From Vicinamibacteria bacterium (GTDB taxonomy: Bacteria; Acidobacteriota; Vicinamibacteria; Fen-336), in assembly GCA_023701125.1 (NCBI GenBank), contig JAMPXO010000032.1, forward strand, positions 1 through 42,627: DNA of 42,627 nt, in the 5' to 3' direction. A program made the translations under genes and the position numbers. Shown in pieces: positions 7,978 to 16,700 of this stretch. The number at the start of each line of letters is the position of its first letter. Position 1 is the first letter of the stretch. The notes below the pieces were generated by a model. That model had not been told where the DNA came from, searched no databases, and worked only from the letters and a program-made list of their open reading frames with translations.

Positions 7978-8613
7978 ATGGCCGCGCGAGAGCTGATCAC
8001 GGCCGATGACGTGCGTTCCGTGCCCGAGGGTGGCGAGTTGTTCGCCTCGCCGGGGGCGATCGTGACGCCGTGGGCGCGCGAGATCGCCGACTCCCGCGGC
8101 GTGCGCATCACGCTCGAGACCCGGCCGCGGGCCGCGGCGGTGGCGCTGGGCGCCGACCACGGCGGGTTCGCCCTCAAGGAAGCGCTCAAGGCCCGCCTCG
8201 AGCGCATGGGTCGCGCGGTGCGCGACGTCGGCACCCACTCGACCGACCCCGTCGACTACCCCGACCTCGCGCTGGCGGTGGCCCGCGCGGTCGCCGCCGG
8301 CGAGGCCCGGTTCGGGGTCGTGATCGACGGCGCCGGGATCGGCTCGGCGATGGCCGCCAACAAGGTGCCGGGCATCCGCGCGGCGGCCTGCAACTCGCTC
8401 GACCTGGCGCGCAACGCACGCGAGCACAACGACGCCAACGTGCTGACGCTCGGCGCCCGCTTCCTGACGCCCGAGCAGGCGCTGGAGATCGTCGAGGCCT
8501 TCACCTCGCTGCGCTGCAGCGAGGAGCGGCACCTGAAGCGGGTCGCCAAGATCACGACCATCGAAGAGACCTACGGGCGCCGCCCTGCGCGGCGCGGAGC
8601 CAGCGAGAGATGA
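7978..8613 (+). CDS. RpiB-family sugar-phosphate isomerase with EutQ/EutT-like N-terminal extension
   Basis: A 211-residue protein. Residues about 52-190 are a RpiB/LacAB domain: GADHGGF at the start, [14 protein letters not shown], and [10 protein letters not shown] near the end. RpiB enzymes interconvert ribose-5-phosphate and ribulose-5-phosphate. The usual CGTGIG loop reads DGAGIG, so the catalytic Cys is Asp and the Thr is Ala; activity or substrate may differ. The first 48 residues are not part of RpiB. LITADDVR followed by [13 protein letters not shown] closely resembles the N-terminal segment of EutQ (LITANDIR ... ASIITPEAREVAE) and EutT, proteins of the ethanolamine microcompartment. 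Its stop overlaps the deoC ATG (ATGA). The RpiB plus DeoC pairing recalls sugar-phosphate-utilising microcompartment loci. No shell gene is in the window. A second, ordinary rpiB lies at the right end. Confidence 0.85.
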   Translation: MAARELITADDVRSVPEGGELFASPGAIVTPWAREIADSRGVRITLETRPRAAAVALGADHGGFALKEALKARLERMGRAVRDVGTHSTDPVDYPDLALAVARAVAAGEARFGVVIDGAGIGSAMAANKVPGIRAAACNSLDLARNAREHNDANVLTLGARFLTPEQALEIVEAFTSLRCSEERHLKRVAKITTIEETYGRRPARRGASER

Positions 8614-9494
8614 ACCAGGCGCAGCTCGTCGAAGCCGTCGTCCGCGCGGTCCTCGCGCAGATCCAGGTCGAGGAGCCGGCCTGCGCCTGTCACGGGGCGC
8701 CTGGCGGCGGTTGCCCGTCGCGCCTCGACGGCTTCGTGGGATACGGAGCGGCGCGCTTCGGCCTGCGCGCGGGGGCTGCCTACCCGCGCGAGATCGCGCG
8801 CACCATCGACCACACGCTGCTCAAGGCGGACGCGACCCGCCCGCAACTCGAGCAACTGTGCCGCGAGGCTCGCGAGTTCGGCTTCGCGACCGTCTGCGTG
8901 AACCCGGCCTGGGTGCCGCTCTCGGCCCGGCTGCTGCGCGGCTCTGAGACGGGCGTCTGCACCGTCGTCGGCTTCCCGCTCGGCGCCACCTTCCCCGAGG
9001 TCAAGGCCCACGAGGCCGCCCGAGTGGTCGAGGAGGGCGCCGGCGAGGTCGACATGGTCGTCAACGTCGGCGCGCTGAAGTCGGGCGACTACGCCCTCGT
9101 CGAGCGCGACATCGCCGCGGTCGTCGAGGCCAGCCGGCGCGGCGGAGCGATCGTCAAGGTGATCCTGGAGACGGCGCTGCTGACCGACGAGGAGAAGGTG
9201 CGCGGCTGCGTGCTGAGCCGCGCCGCGGGCGCGGACTTCGTGAAGACCTCGACCGGCTTCGGCCCGGCCGGCGCCACCGTGGAGGACGTGGCGCTGATGC
9301 GGCGCGTGGTCGGCCCGGCGATGGGCGTCAAGGCGGCCGGCGGCGTGCGCGACTACGCGCAGGCGCAGGCCATGATCGCGGCCGGGGCCGACCGCATCGG
9401 CGCCAGCGTCGGCGTGAAGATCGTGCAGGAGAGCCGCGGCGGCGCGCCGACGCCCTCGTCGCCGGCGCCCGCGCCGAAGGCGAGCTCCTACTAG
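8610..9494 (+). CDS. deoC: deoxyribose-phosphate aldolase with encapsulation-peptide-like N-terminus
   Basis: A 294-residue protein whose DeoC domain (about residue 63-280) cleaves 2-deoxyribose-5-phosphate to acetaldehyde and glyceraldehyde-3-phosphate. It has [26 protein letters not shown], the Schiff-base lysine in [15 protein letters not shown], and the second lysine in [11 protein letters not shown]. Ahead of this is a 60-residue extension. It begins with an amphipathic helix ([16 protein letters not shown]) followed by a flexible linker with clustered Cys ([12 protein letters not shown]). Short helix plus linker is the form of peptides that target enzymes into bacterial microcompartments. 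The C-terminus adds an Ala/Pro/Ser tail of about 20 residues. Ordinary DeoC is about 220-260 residues. The ATG overlaps the upstream stop. The acetaldehyde product is volatile and toxic, the usual reason for enclosing such an enzyme. Confidence 0.9.
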   Translation: MNQAQLVEAVVRAVLAQIQVEEPACACHGAPGGGCPSRLDGFVGYGAARFGLRAGAAYPREIARTIDHTLLKADATRPQLEQLCREAREFGFATVCVNPAWVPLSARLLRGSETGVCTVVGFPLGATFPEVKAHEAARVVEEGAGEVDMVVNVGALKSGDYALVERDIAAVVEASRRGGAIVKVILETALLTDEEKVRGCVLSRAAGADFVKTSTGFGPAGATVEDVALMRRVVGPAMGVKAAGGVRDYAQAQAMIAAGADRIGASVGVKIVQESRGGAPTPSSPAPAPKASSY

Positions 9495-9507
9495 ACGCTG
9501 CGTCGGC

Positions 9508-10227
9508 TCAGGACCGCACGCGGGACAGGTACGAGTCCACGGTGCGCTTGACGTCGAGTCCCAGGCAGCGCGCGTATTCGGCCAGGAATCCCTTCAGGTA
9601 GACGAGCGCGGGCAGGTCCGAGTGACGGTCCGCCTCGAGGTACTCGAGGAAGCGCACGCCGATCTTGGTGCGAGTCGAGATCTCCGCCAGCGTCACGCCG
9701 CGCTCCTCGCGGAACCGCCGCAACGTCGGCCCCGTGACCGGCTCCGGCAGCAGCAGCGGCACGACCCGGTCGCGCGGGTGGGCGTGGCTCGCGACGTGAA
9801 GCGGAGCCGCGGGCGCGGCAGGGGCTGGCCGTGGCACGGGCGGTTCCGGCAGAGCGCCAGCCACAGGCCCCGCTGGCACCGGGAGAGCGGGCGGGATGGC
9901 CTGGGGCGCATCCTCCACCGCCGGCGCCGCGGCCGCCACGCCGGCAACGTCGTCGGGCCCGGGCGCGGTTTCCGGACCGGCGGGAGGCCTGCGCTCCGCG
10001 TCGTACGCCTGGCGCCGCACGGGGTCGGCCAGCGCTTCGTACGCGGCGCGCACCCGGGCCCGCGCCTCGGACGCCTCGTCGGGCTCGAGCAACGAATAGG
10101 TGGCGAGCGCGCCCTCGGCGTAGAGGCCTTCGAGGAAGCGGAAGGCGCGCTCGATCTCGTCCTGGGTCGCCCCCGGGCCGAGCCCGAGTGCCTCGTAGTG
10201 GTCGGAGGGCGGCCCGCTCAGGCCCAT
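9508..10227 (-). CDS. J-domain-like / RodZ-type helix-turn-helix protein
   Basis: A 239-residue protein in three parts. Residues about 8-75 look like a J domain (HYEALGLGPGATQDEIERAFR ... AYEALADPVRRQAYD) but the HPD tripeptide needed to stimulate DnaK is absent. Residues about 80-165 are a Pro/Ala-rich linker. Residues about 170-239 form a RodZ/HTH_25-type helix-turn-helix (LRRFREERGVTLAEISTRTKIG, then a YLKGFLAEYARCLGLD segment). No membrane helix follows the HTH, unlike RodZ. The ATG at 10227 lies 10 bases inside the end of the MinD-like gene, so the pair is coupled. A DNA-binding or cell-organisation partner of that ATPase is plausible; the exact role is unknown. Confidence 0.75.
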   Translation of the reverse strand: MGLSGPPSDHYEALGLGPGATQDEIERAFRFLEGLYAEGALATYSLLEPDEASEARARVRAAYEALADPVRRQAYDAERRPPAGPETAPGPDDVAGVAAAAPAVEDAPQAIPPALPVPAGPVAGALPEPPVPRPAPAAPAAPLHVASHAHPRDRVVPLLLPEPVTGPTLRRFREERGVTLAEISTRTKIGVRFLEYLEADRHSDLPALVYLKGFLAEYARCLGLDVKRTVDSYLSRVRS

Positions 10228-11195
10228 GGCAGCGGCAGCGTCTCGCCCTGGAGCAGCGCCCCGGTGAGGCGGCGGATGTGGTCGGCCGCGCGCGACTCGG
10301 CGGCGTCCGCCATGAAGAGGCGGCGGCGGCGCACCGCCCGCCACACGGCGTCCTCGTACGGCACGTAGCCTGCGTAGGACGCCCGCACCCCGAGGTGACG
10401 GGCGCAGGCCGCGACCAGTTGATGGCCCACGCGCTGGTCGGCCTCGTCTCGCACCTGGTTGACGACGAAGCGCGGGTGGAACGCGGCCACCTCGCGTCGC
10501 AGCGCCTCCTCGGCGTCCGGGTGGCGCTCGGCCACGACCCGCAGCAGGTCGATCGGCGTGCGGATGCCGGCCTCGTTCTTGGCGTCGAGCGCAGAGTCGA
10601 TCAACTGCCGCACCGCCTCGTTGCCCGCGACCCCGCGCAGCCGGCGGTACAGCGCGCTCTTGATGAACCGGTAACTGTTCTCGATCGACGTCGGCTCGGG
10701 GATGACGGTCAGCAGCGAGACGTCCGAGATCAGGAAGAAGTCGATGATGTTGAACGAGCTGCCGGCCCCGAGGTCGAGCAGCACGACGTCGACGTCGAGC
10801 GCGCGCAGCCGGTTCAGGATGCGCACCTTCTGGACGTGCTTGATGTTGGCCGCGGCCAGGAAGTCGGAGGCGCCGCTGACCAGTCGCAGCCCCGGCACGC
10901 CGGTCTCCACGAGCACGTCCTCGATCTGCTCCACGCGGCGCTGGAGGAAGTCGCCGAGGGTGAGCGCCGGCATCTCGAGGCCGAGGCAGGTGTGGAGGTT
11001 GGAGCCCCCGAGGTCCGCGTCGACCAGCACGACGCGGCGGCCGGTGCGCGCGAGCTGGTAGCCGAGCGAGGCGGCGAGCAGCGACTTGCCGATCCCGCCC
11101 TTGCCGCCACCCAGCGACCAGATCTGGCGTCGCGAGCGCGGCACCGCGACCACGGCCGCGGCCGTGGTGTGGTCGGCCGGCGCGGCCGTCGTCAA
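10218..11195 (-). CDS. MinD/ParA-family ATPase
   Basis: A 325-residue P-loop ATPase with the deviant Walker A motif GGKGGIGKS (signature lysine, about residue 30-38), VVLVDADLGGSNLHT as the A' motif, and VVLLDLGAGSSFNIIDFF as Walker B. It is closer to FleN/MinD-like regulators of flagella, septa or cell poles than to chromosomal ParA with a ParB partner, because no ParB gene is nearby. A C-terminal MinD-type membrane helix is not obvious. The TTG start at 11195 overlaps the stop of the upstream secreted-protein gene (TTGA); the signature motif follows about 29 residues later. The downstream J-like/HTH gene overlaps by 10 bases. I infer that the two form a unit controlling positioning or transcription. 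Confidence 0.8.
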   Translation of the reverse strand: MTTAAPADHTTAAAVVAVPRSRRQIWSLGGGKGGIGKSLLAASLGYQLARTGRRVVLVDADLGGSNLHTCLGLEMPALTLGDFLQRRVEQIEDVLVETGVPGLRLVSGASDFLAAANIKHVQKVRILNRLRALDVDVVLLDLGAGSSFNIIDFFLISDVSLLTVIPEPTSIENSYRFIKSALYRRLRGVAGNEAVRQLIDSALDAKNEAGIRTPIDLLRVVAERHPDAEEALRREVAAFHPRFVVNQVRDEADQRVGHQLVAACARHLGVRASYAGYVPYEDAVWRAVRRRRLFMADAAESRAADHIRRLTGALLQGETLPLPWA

Positions 11196-11755
11196 CGCAG
11201 GCCGATGCTCGAGAGCACGGCCGCTCCCAGGTCGCGCAGGCGGGACTTGCCCTTCCACTCGCGGGCGGGGGCCATCTGCACCACGCACAGCGACGAGCCC
11301 TGGCCGGTCAGGCTCAGCGAGCGCTGGCGCCACTCGCGGGCGCCGCGCACGTTCTCGTCGTAGCGGATGCGGTAGGCGCTGTCGAGGGCGTCGCGGCCGA
11401 TCACCTTGCCGCCGACGTAGTCGTACTCGTAGTTCACCTCGGCGTCGAGCTGCAGCGCGGGCGCCTGGCGCTCGAGCATGCACTGCGCGTGGAACGCGTC
11501 CGGCGGCAGCTCCGAGGCGTGATACGAGACGCGGAACACGAGGCCGTCGCCGATCACGTCGATCGCGTCGGGCCGGCCCGCGACGGGCTCTTCGACCCAG
11601 CCTGCGGGGGTCCGCATCGACACGGCACCGCTGAACAGGCGGTGCTCCAGGGCAAGGTCCGGAGGCTCGGCGGCGAGGGCGAGCCCGGCCAGCACGAGCG
11701 CGGCACCGGCGAGCCCGGGCAGGCGGCGATGGCGGCGGCGGGCAGCGCGGTTCAA
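11192..11755 (-). CDS. conserved secreted protein of unknown function
   Basis: A 187-residue protein with a basic n-region (NRAARRRHRR) and a hydrophobic core ending in LALAAEPP, which looks like a signal peptide. The mature part begins with a strand-rich segment (FSGAVSMRTPAGW) and has one Cys pair (QCMLER and SLCVVQMA). The alternation VFRVSYHA, VNYEYDYVGG, YRIRYDEN suggests a beta-rich PsbP/DcrB-like fold, but I cannot confirm that. The start is a TTG at 11755, about 30 bases downstream of a promoter-like TTGCCG/TATCGT pair. The stop is coupled to the MinD-like ATPase start. No function is proposed. Confidence 0.6.
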   Translation of the reverse strand: MNRAARRRHRRLPGLAGAALVLAGLALAAEPPDLALEHRLFSGAVSMRTPAGWVEEPVAGRPDAIDVIGDGLVFRVSYHASELPPDAFHAQCMLERQAPALQLDAEVNYEYDYVGGKVIGRDALDSAYRIRYDENVRGAREWRQRSLSLTGQGSSLCVVQMAPAREWKGKSRLRDLGAAVLSSIGLR

Positions 11756-11790
11756 GATCGTCTCGGGCCTCTGTCTTGCGGGGCGGCCTG

Positions 11791-11819
11791 ACGATAGCGT
11801 GTGACCGCGCGGCCGGCAA
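11791..11819 (-). promoter_or_regulatory. sigma70-like promoter of the secreted protein/MinD/HTH operon
   Basis: Read on the minus strand: TTGCCG (11814-11819), 17-base spacer, TATCGT (11791-11796). Each box matches 4 of 6. The start codon lies 35 bases further on. Confidence 0.35.
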
Positions 11820-11847
11820 GGGCCCTGTGGCGCGGAGGATTGGCTAG

Positions 11848-11853
11848 TAGACT
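11848..11853 (+). promoter_or_regulatory. -10 box of the Asp-rich lipoprotein gene
   Basis: TAGACT (4 of 6), nine bases before the ATG at 11863, with no Shine-Dalgarno between and no convincing -35. It fits the leaderless pattern seen at several other genes here. Confidence 0.3.
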
Positions 11854-11862
11854 TGCGCCCCT

Positions 11863-12507
11863 ATGCGGCTCCGCTCCGCCCTCCTCCTCCTGGTCGTGTC
11901 GACCACCGCCTGCGGTGGCACCGGTTGCCTGATCGGCCTGCCCGAGTCGCCCGCCTGGCGCTTCGAGACCGAGGCCGACGGCACCCGCTATCGAGTCGTC
12001 ACCCGCGACCAGCAGGTGACGTGGTACCGGCTCGACGGCAAGATCCACAAGGTCCTGCTCGACACCAACGCCGACGGCAAGCACGATCTCTGGGCCTGGC
12101 ACGAAGGCGAGCCCAAGCCGAAGCGGATCGACATCGATCTCGACTTCGACGGCCAGCCCGACCGCTTCGAAGAACTGGACGCGGCGGGTGGCCTGCGCCG
12201 CGTCGGGGTCAGCACCGGCGGCAAGGGGCGCCGCTACCTGACCCCGGGTCCCGACGGCCTGCCCACGGTGGTGGAGCACGACGAGGACGGGGATGGTCGC
12301 TTCGAGCGGATCGAGCGGATGCAGAAGGGCGCCCCTGCCTCGATCGAGATCGACGGCGACCGCAACGGCCGGATCGACCGCTGGCAGCACTTCGAGGGCC
12401 GTCGGCTGACGGCCGAAGAACTGGACACGGATGGCGACGGGCGCCCGGACCGCCGCCTGCGCTACAGCTCGCGGGGAGATCTCGAGGGGATCGAGACCCT
12501 GAAGTGA
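11863..12507 (+). CDS. putative lipoprotein with Asp-rich calcium-binding-like repeats
   Basis: A 214-residue protein. The N-terminus (RLRSALLLLVVSTTAC) is a lipoprotein-type signal, with Cys17 as the likely lipidated residue. The mature part has five short acidic loops: DTNADGKHD, DIDLDFDGQPD, DEDGDGRFE, DGDRNGRID and DTDGDGRPD. They are spaced through the sequence and each is followed by an aromatic-rich strand such as LWAW or RWQHFEG. Such DxDxDG loops bind calcium in EF-hand-like and thrombospondin-type-3 repeats. No enzyme motif is seen. The stop overlaps the start of the O-antigen ligase-like gene (GTGA), so a surface-polysaccharide or envelope role is possible by context only. Confidence 0.65.
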   Translation: MRLRSALLLLVVSTTACGGTGCLIGLPESPAWRFETEADGTRYRVVTRDQQVTWYRLDGKIHKVLLDTNADGKHDLWAWHEGEPKPKRIDIDLDFDGQPDRFEELDAAGGLRRVGVSTGGKGRRYLTPGPDGLPTVVEHDEDGDGRFERIERMQKGAPASIEIDGDRNGRIDRWQHFEGRRLTAEELDTDGDGRPDRRLRYSSRGDLEGIETLK

Positions 12508-13853
12508 ACAGGGACCCGCGCCACGACGGGCTCTCGGCCTGGGCGAAGTGGGCCGTCCTGTCGGTGGTGGCCGTCGCGCCGCTCGCCTTCGGGGCTGGCA
12601 GCCCCAGCTTCTACCTCCCGCTCTACGCGCTGGCGAGCGTGATGTCGGCGGCCTCGTGGATGCGCGCGCGCTTCGACCGTTCGCTCGGCCGCGCCGTGCC
12701 GACCGTGCCCGGCGGACGCCTGCTGCTGGCACTGCTCGCGCTCGTCCTGCTCCAGCTCGCCCCCCTGCCGCCCGCGCTGCTGGCCCTCGTCAGCCCGGGG
12801 TCCTGGGCCTTCCACCACCTGGGTCAGCCCCCCCAGGGATGGCAGCCGATTTCCGTCAGCCCCGCGGCCACGGCCCGCGGCTTCCTGTCCGTGGCGGGGG
12901 CGATGGCGCTCTACGCGTTCGCCTGCCGCGAGTACCGCTCCGCGCTCTGGCGCCGGCGGGCGATCGCCACCCTGGCGATCGCCGCGGCCGCCCTCGGCAT
13001 GGCGGGACTCGTCCAGGCGGCCTCCGACGACCCGCGTCGCCTCTACGGCATGATCGACGTCCACATCGAGCGGGGCTGGGGGGTGTGGGGCCCCTACCTC
13101 AACCGCAACCACTTCGCGGGTTACGTGGCGATGGCGGTGCCGTTGGGTCTGGGGCTCGCGATCGCCGGTAGCGCGGAGTTCCGCCAGTTGCACAGACGCT
13201 TCGGGTTCGGCCGGGCGCTGGGCGCCCCCTCGTTCCCCGCGGCGCTACAGTGGAGCGCCTTCGCGCTGTTCCTGCTGGTGGCGGCGCTGGCCCCGCAGTC
13301 GCGGGGCGCGCTCTTGGGCCTCGCGGCGGGACTCGGCGCGCTGCTGGCGCTCTCGGGTCACACCCGCCTGACGCTGCTGTCCGGGCTGGTTCTCGGCGGC
13401 ATCGTGCTCGCCACCGTGGACTTCTCGGCGCTCACCGGCGGTTTCGAGGTCCGCGGCTTCAACCGCCGCGGCATCTGGCGGGCGGCACTGCTGATGCTGC
13501 CCGACTTCCCCGTCTTCGGGGCCGGTCTCAACACGTTCCTGGTGGCGTTCCAGCCCTACCAGATCGACTTCCGGGGCGTCCTCGTCACCGCGGCGCACAA
13601 CGATTTTCTGCAGGTCGCGACGGACCTCGGGCTGCTCGGCATCGGGCTGGTGGCAGGGCTCGGCTACCGGGTGCTGCGGGCCATGCTCGCCGCGCGCGGC
13701 GACATCCTCGCGGTCGCCGCCGGTGCGGGCGTGGCGTCCGTGGCCGGGCACGCGCTGGTCGACTACTCGCTGCAGACCCCGGCCAACGCGGCGGCGTTCG
13801 CCGTACTGTGCGGCGTCCTGATGGCGGGCGCGGAGCGGGCGGACGTGCCTTGA
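12504..13853 (+). CDS. O-antigen ligase/polymerase family membrane protein (WaaL/Wzy-like)
   Basis: A 449-residue protein with roughly ten to twelve membrane helices. The stretch YLNRNHFAGYVAMAVPLGLGLA and the later PQSRGALLGLAAGLGALLAL are typical of the Wzy_C/O-antigen ligase family, with a large periplasmic loop after FNRRGIWRAALLMLPDFP. Family members either attach polysaccharide to lipid A-core or polymerise repeat units. Proteins of this type in GC-rich environmental bacteria often sit in exopolysaccharide loci; a Wza/Wzc pair lies 4 kb downstream on the other strand. The GTG start overlaps the lipoprotein stop. Ligase versus polymerase cannot be told by eye. Confidence 0.8.
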   Translation: MNRDPRHDGLSAWAKWAVLSVVAVAPLAFGAGSPSFYLPLYALASVMSAASWMRARFDRSLGRAVPTVPGGRLLLALLALVLLQLAPLPPALLALVSPGSWAFHHLGQPPQGWQPISVSPAATARGFLSVAGAMALYAFACREYRSALWRRRAIATLAIAAAALGMAGLVQAASDDPRRLYGMIDVHIERGWGVWGPYLNRNHFAGYVAMAVPLGLGLAIAGSAEFRQLHRRFGFGRALGAPSFPAALQWSAFALFLLVAALAPQSRGALLGLAAGLGALLALSGHTRLTLLSGLVLGGIVLATVDFSALTGGFEVRGFNRRGIWRAALLMLPDFPVFGAGLNTFLVAFQPYQIDFRGVLVTAAHNDFLQVATDLGLLGIGLVAGLGYRVLRAMLAARGDILAVAAGAGVASVAGHALVDYSLQTPANAAAFAVLCGVLMAGAERADVP

Positions 13854-13878
13854 ACCCCACGGAAGCGACGCCTACAAT
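13850..13878 (+). promoter_or_regulatory. sigma70-like promoter of the Ser/Thr kinase gene
   Basis: TTGAAC (13850-13855, overlapping the ligase stop), 17-base spacer, TACAAT (13873-13878, 5 of 6). Transcription would start near 13885, giving a leader of about 45 bases. Confidence 0.5.
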
Positions 13879-13929
13879 CGCAGCGCTCTTGAACCTCCAA
13901 CCGCCGCGGCCGAGGCACTGCTCGTCGAG

Positions 13930-16374
<2,445 letters not shown>

Positions 16375-16582
16375 CCGCCGCTCGCTGACGGGACGCGGAC
16401 GGCGCCCGCTCGCTCGCGGGACGACCTCGGGCGCACCGCCAGGCGTTCCTCGCGGACCTCGCTCCGGGCGGAGCCTCGCACACGCTGCGTCGTCGCCCGC
16501 TCAAGCGGCCGCAGGTGGGTCCGTCGCTCTGAAGGCTCCCACACCCTCACCCCAGGGCACCACGCCTGGGCCTGCCTCGCTC
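16375..16582. other. intergenic stretch between two convergent genes, nothing recognised
   Basis: Within the 326-base gap between the kinase stop and the convergent surface-protein stop, this GC-rich part has no convincing gene, promoter or repeat. The rest of the gap holds a short tandem repeat and a hairpin terminator. Confidence 0.5.
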
Positions 16583-16620
16583 GCGGCCGAGTTGCCCACA
16601 CGCGGCCGAGTCGCCCACAC
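16583..16620. repeat. tandem duplication of a 19-base unit
   Basis: Two adjacent copies (16583-16601 and 16602-16620), GCGGCCGAGTTGCCCACAC then the same with C for T at position 11, so 18 of 19 bases match. It lies immediately before the terminator hairpin. Confidence 0.7.
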
Positions 16621-16628
16621 AAAGAACG

Positions 16629-16658
16629 AGAGGCGGTGCGCCGGAGCGCACCGCCTCT
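16629..16658 (-). terminator. intrinsic terminator of the poly-Thr surface-protein gene
   Basis: A perfect 13-base stem (AGAGGCGGTGCGC and its complement) around a 4-base loop. On the minus strand it follows the gene ending at 16701 by about 40 bases and is followed by CGTTCTTTG, a short weak T-rich run. It could also stop the convergent kinase transcript. Confidence 0.65.
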
Positions 16659-16700
16659 GGTGAGAACTCGCCGGCCCGGAGGCCGGGACTTCTGTGGAGG

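Noticed and set aside
4388-8532. Very long minus-strand open frames of 500-1000 codons
   Set aside because: High GC leaves few stops. Only the lysA and symporter parts have coherent protein sequence; the rest is Arg/Gly/Ala-rich.
9508-10227. DnaJ chaperone
   Set aside because: There is no HPD motif and no zinc-finger or C-terminal DnaJ domains; a RodZ-type HTH is present instead.
10218-11195. Chromosome-partitioning ParA of an origin region
   Set aside because: No ParB gene or parS-like repeats are nearby.
16583-16620. CRISPR array
   Set aside because: Only two directly abutting units without spacers, and no cas genes.
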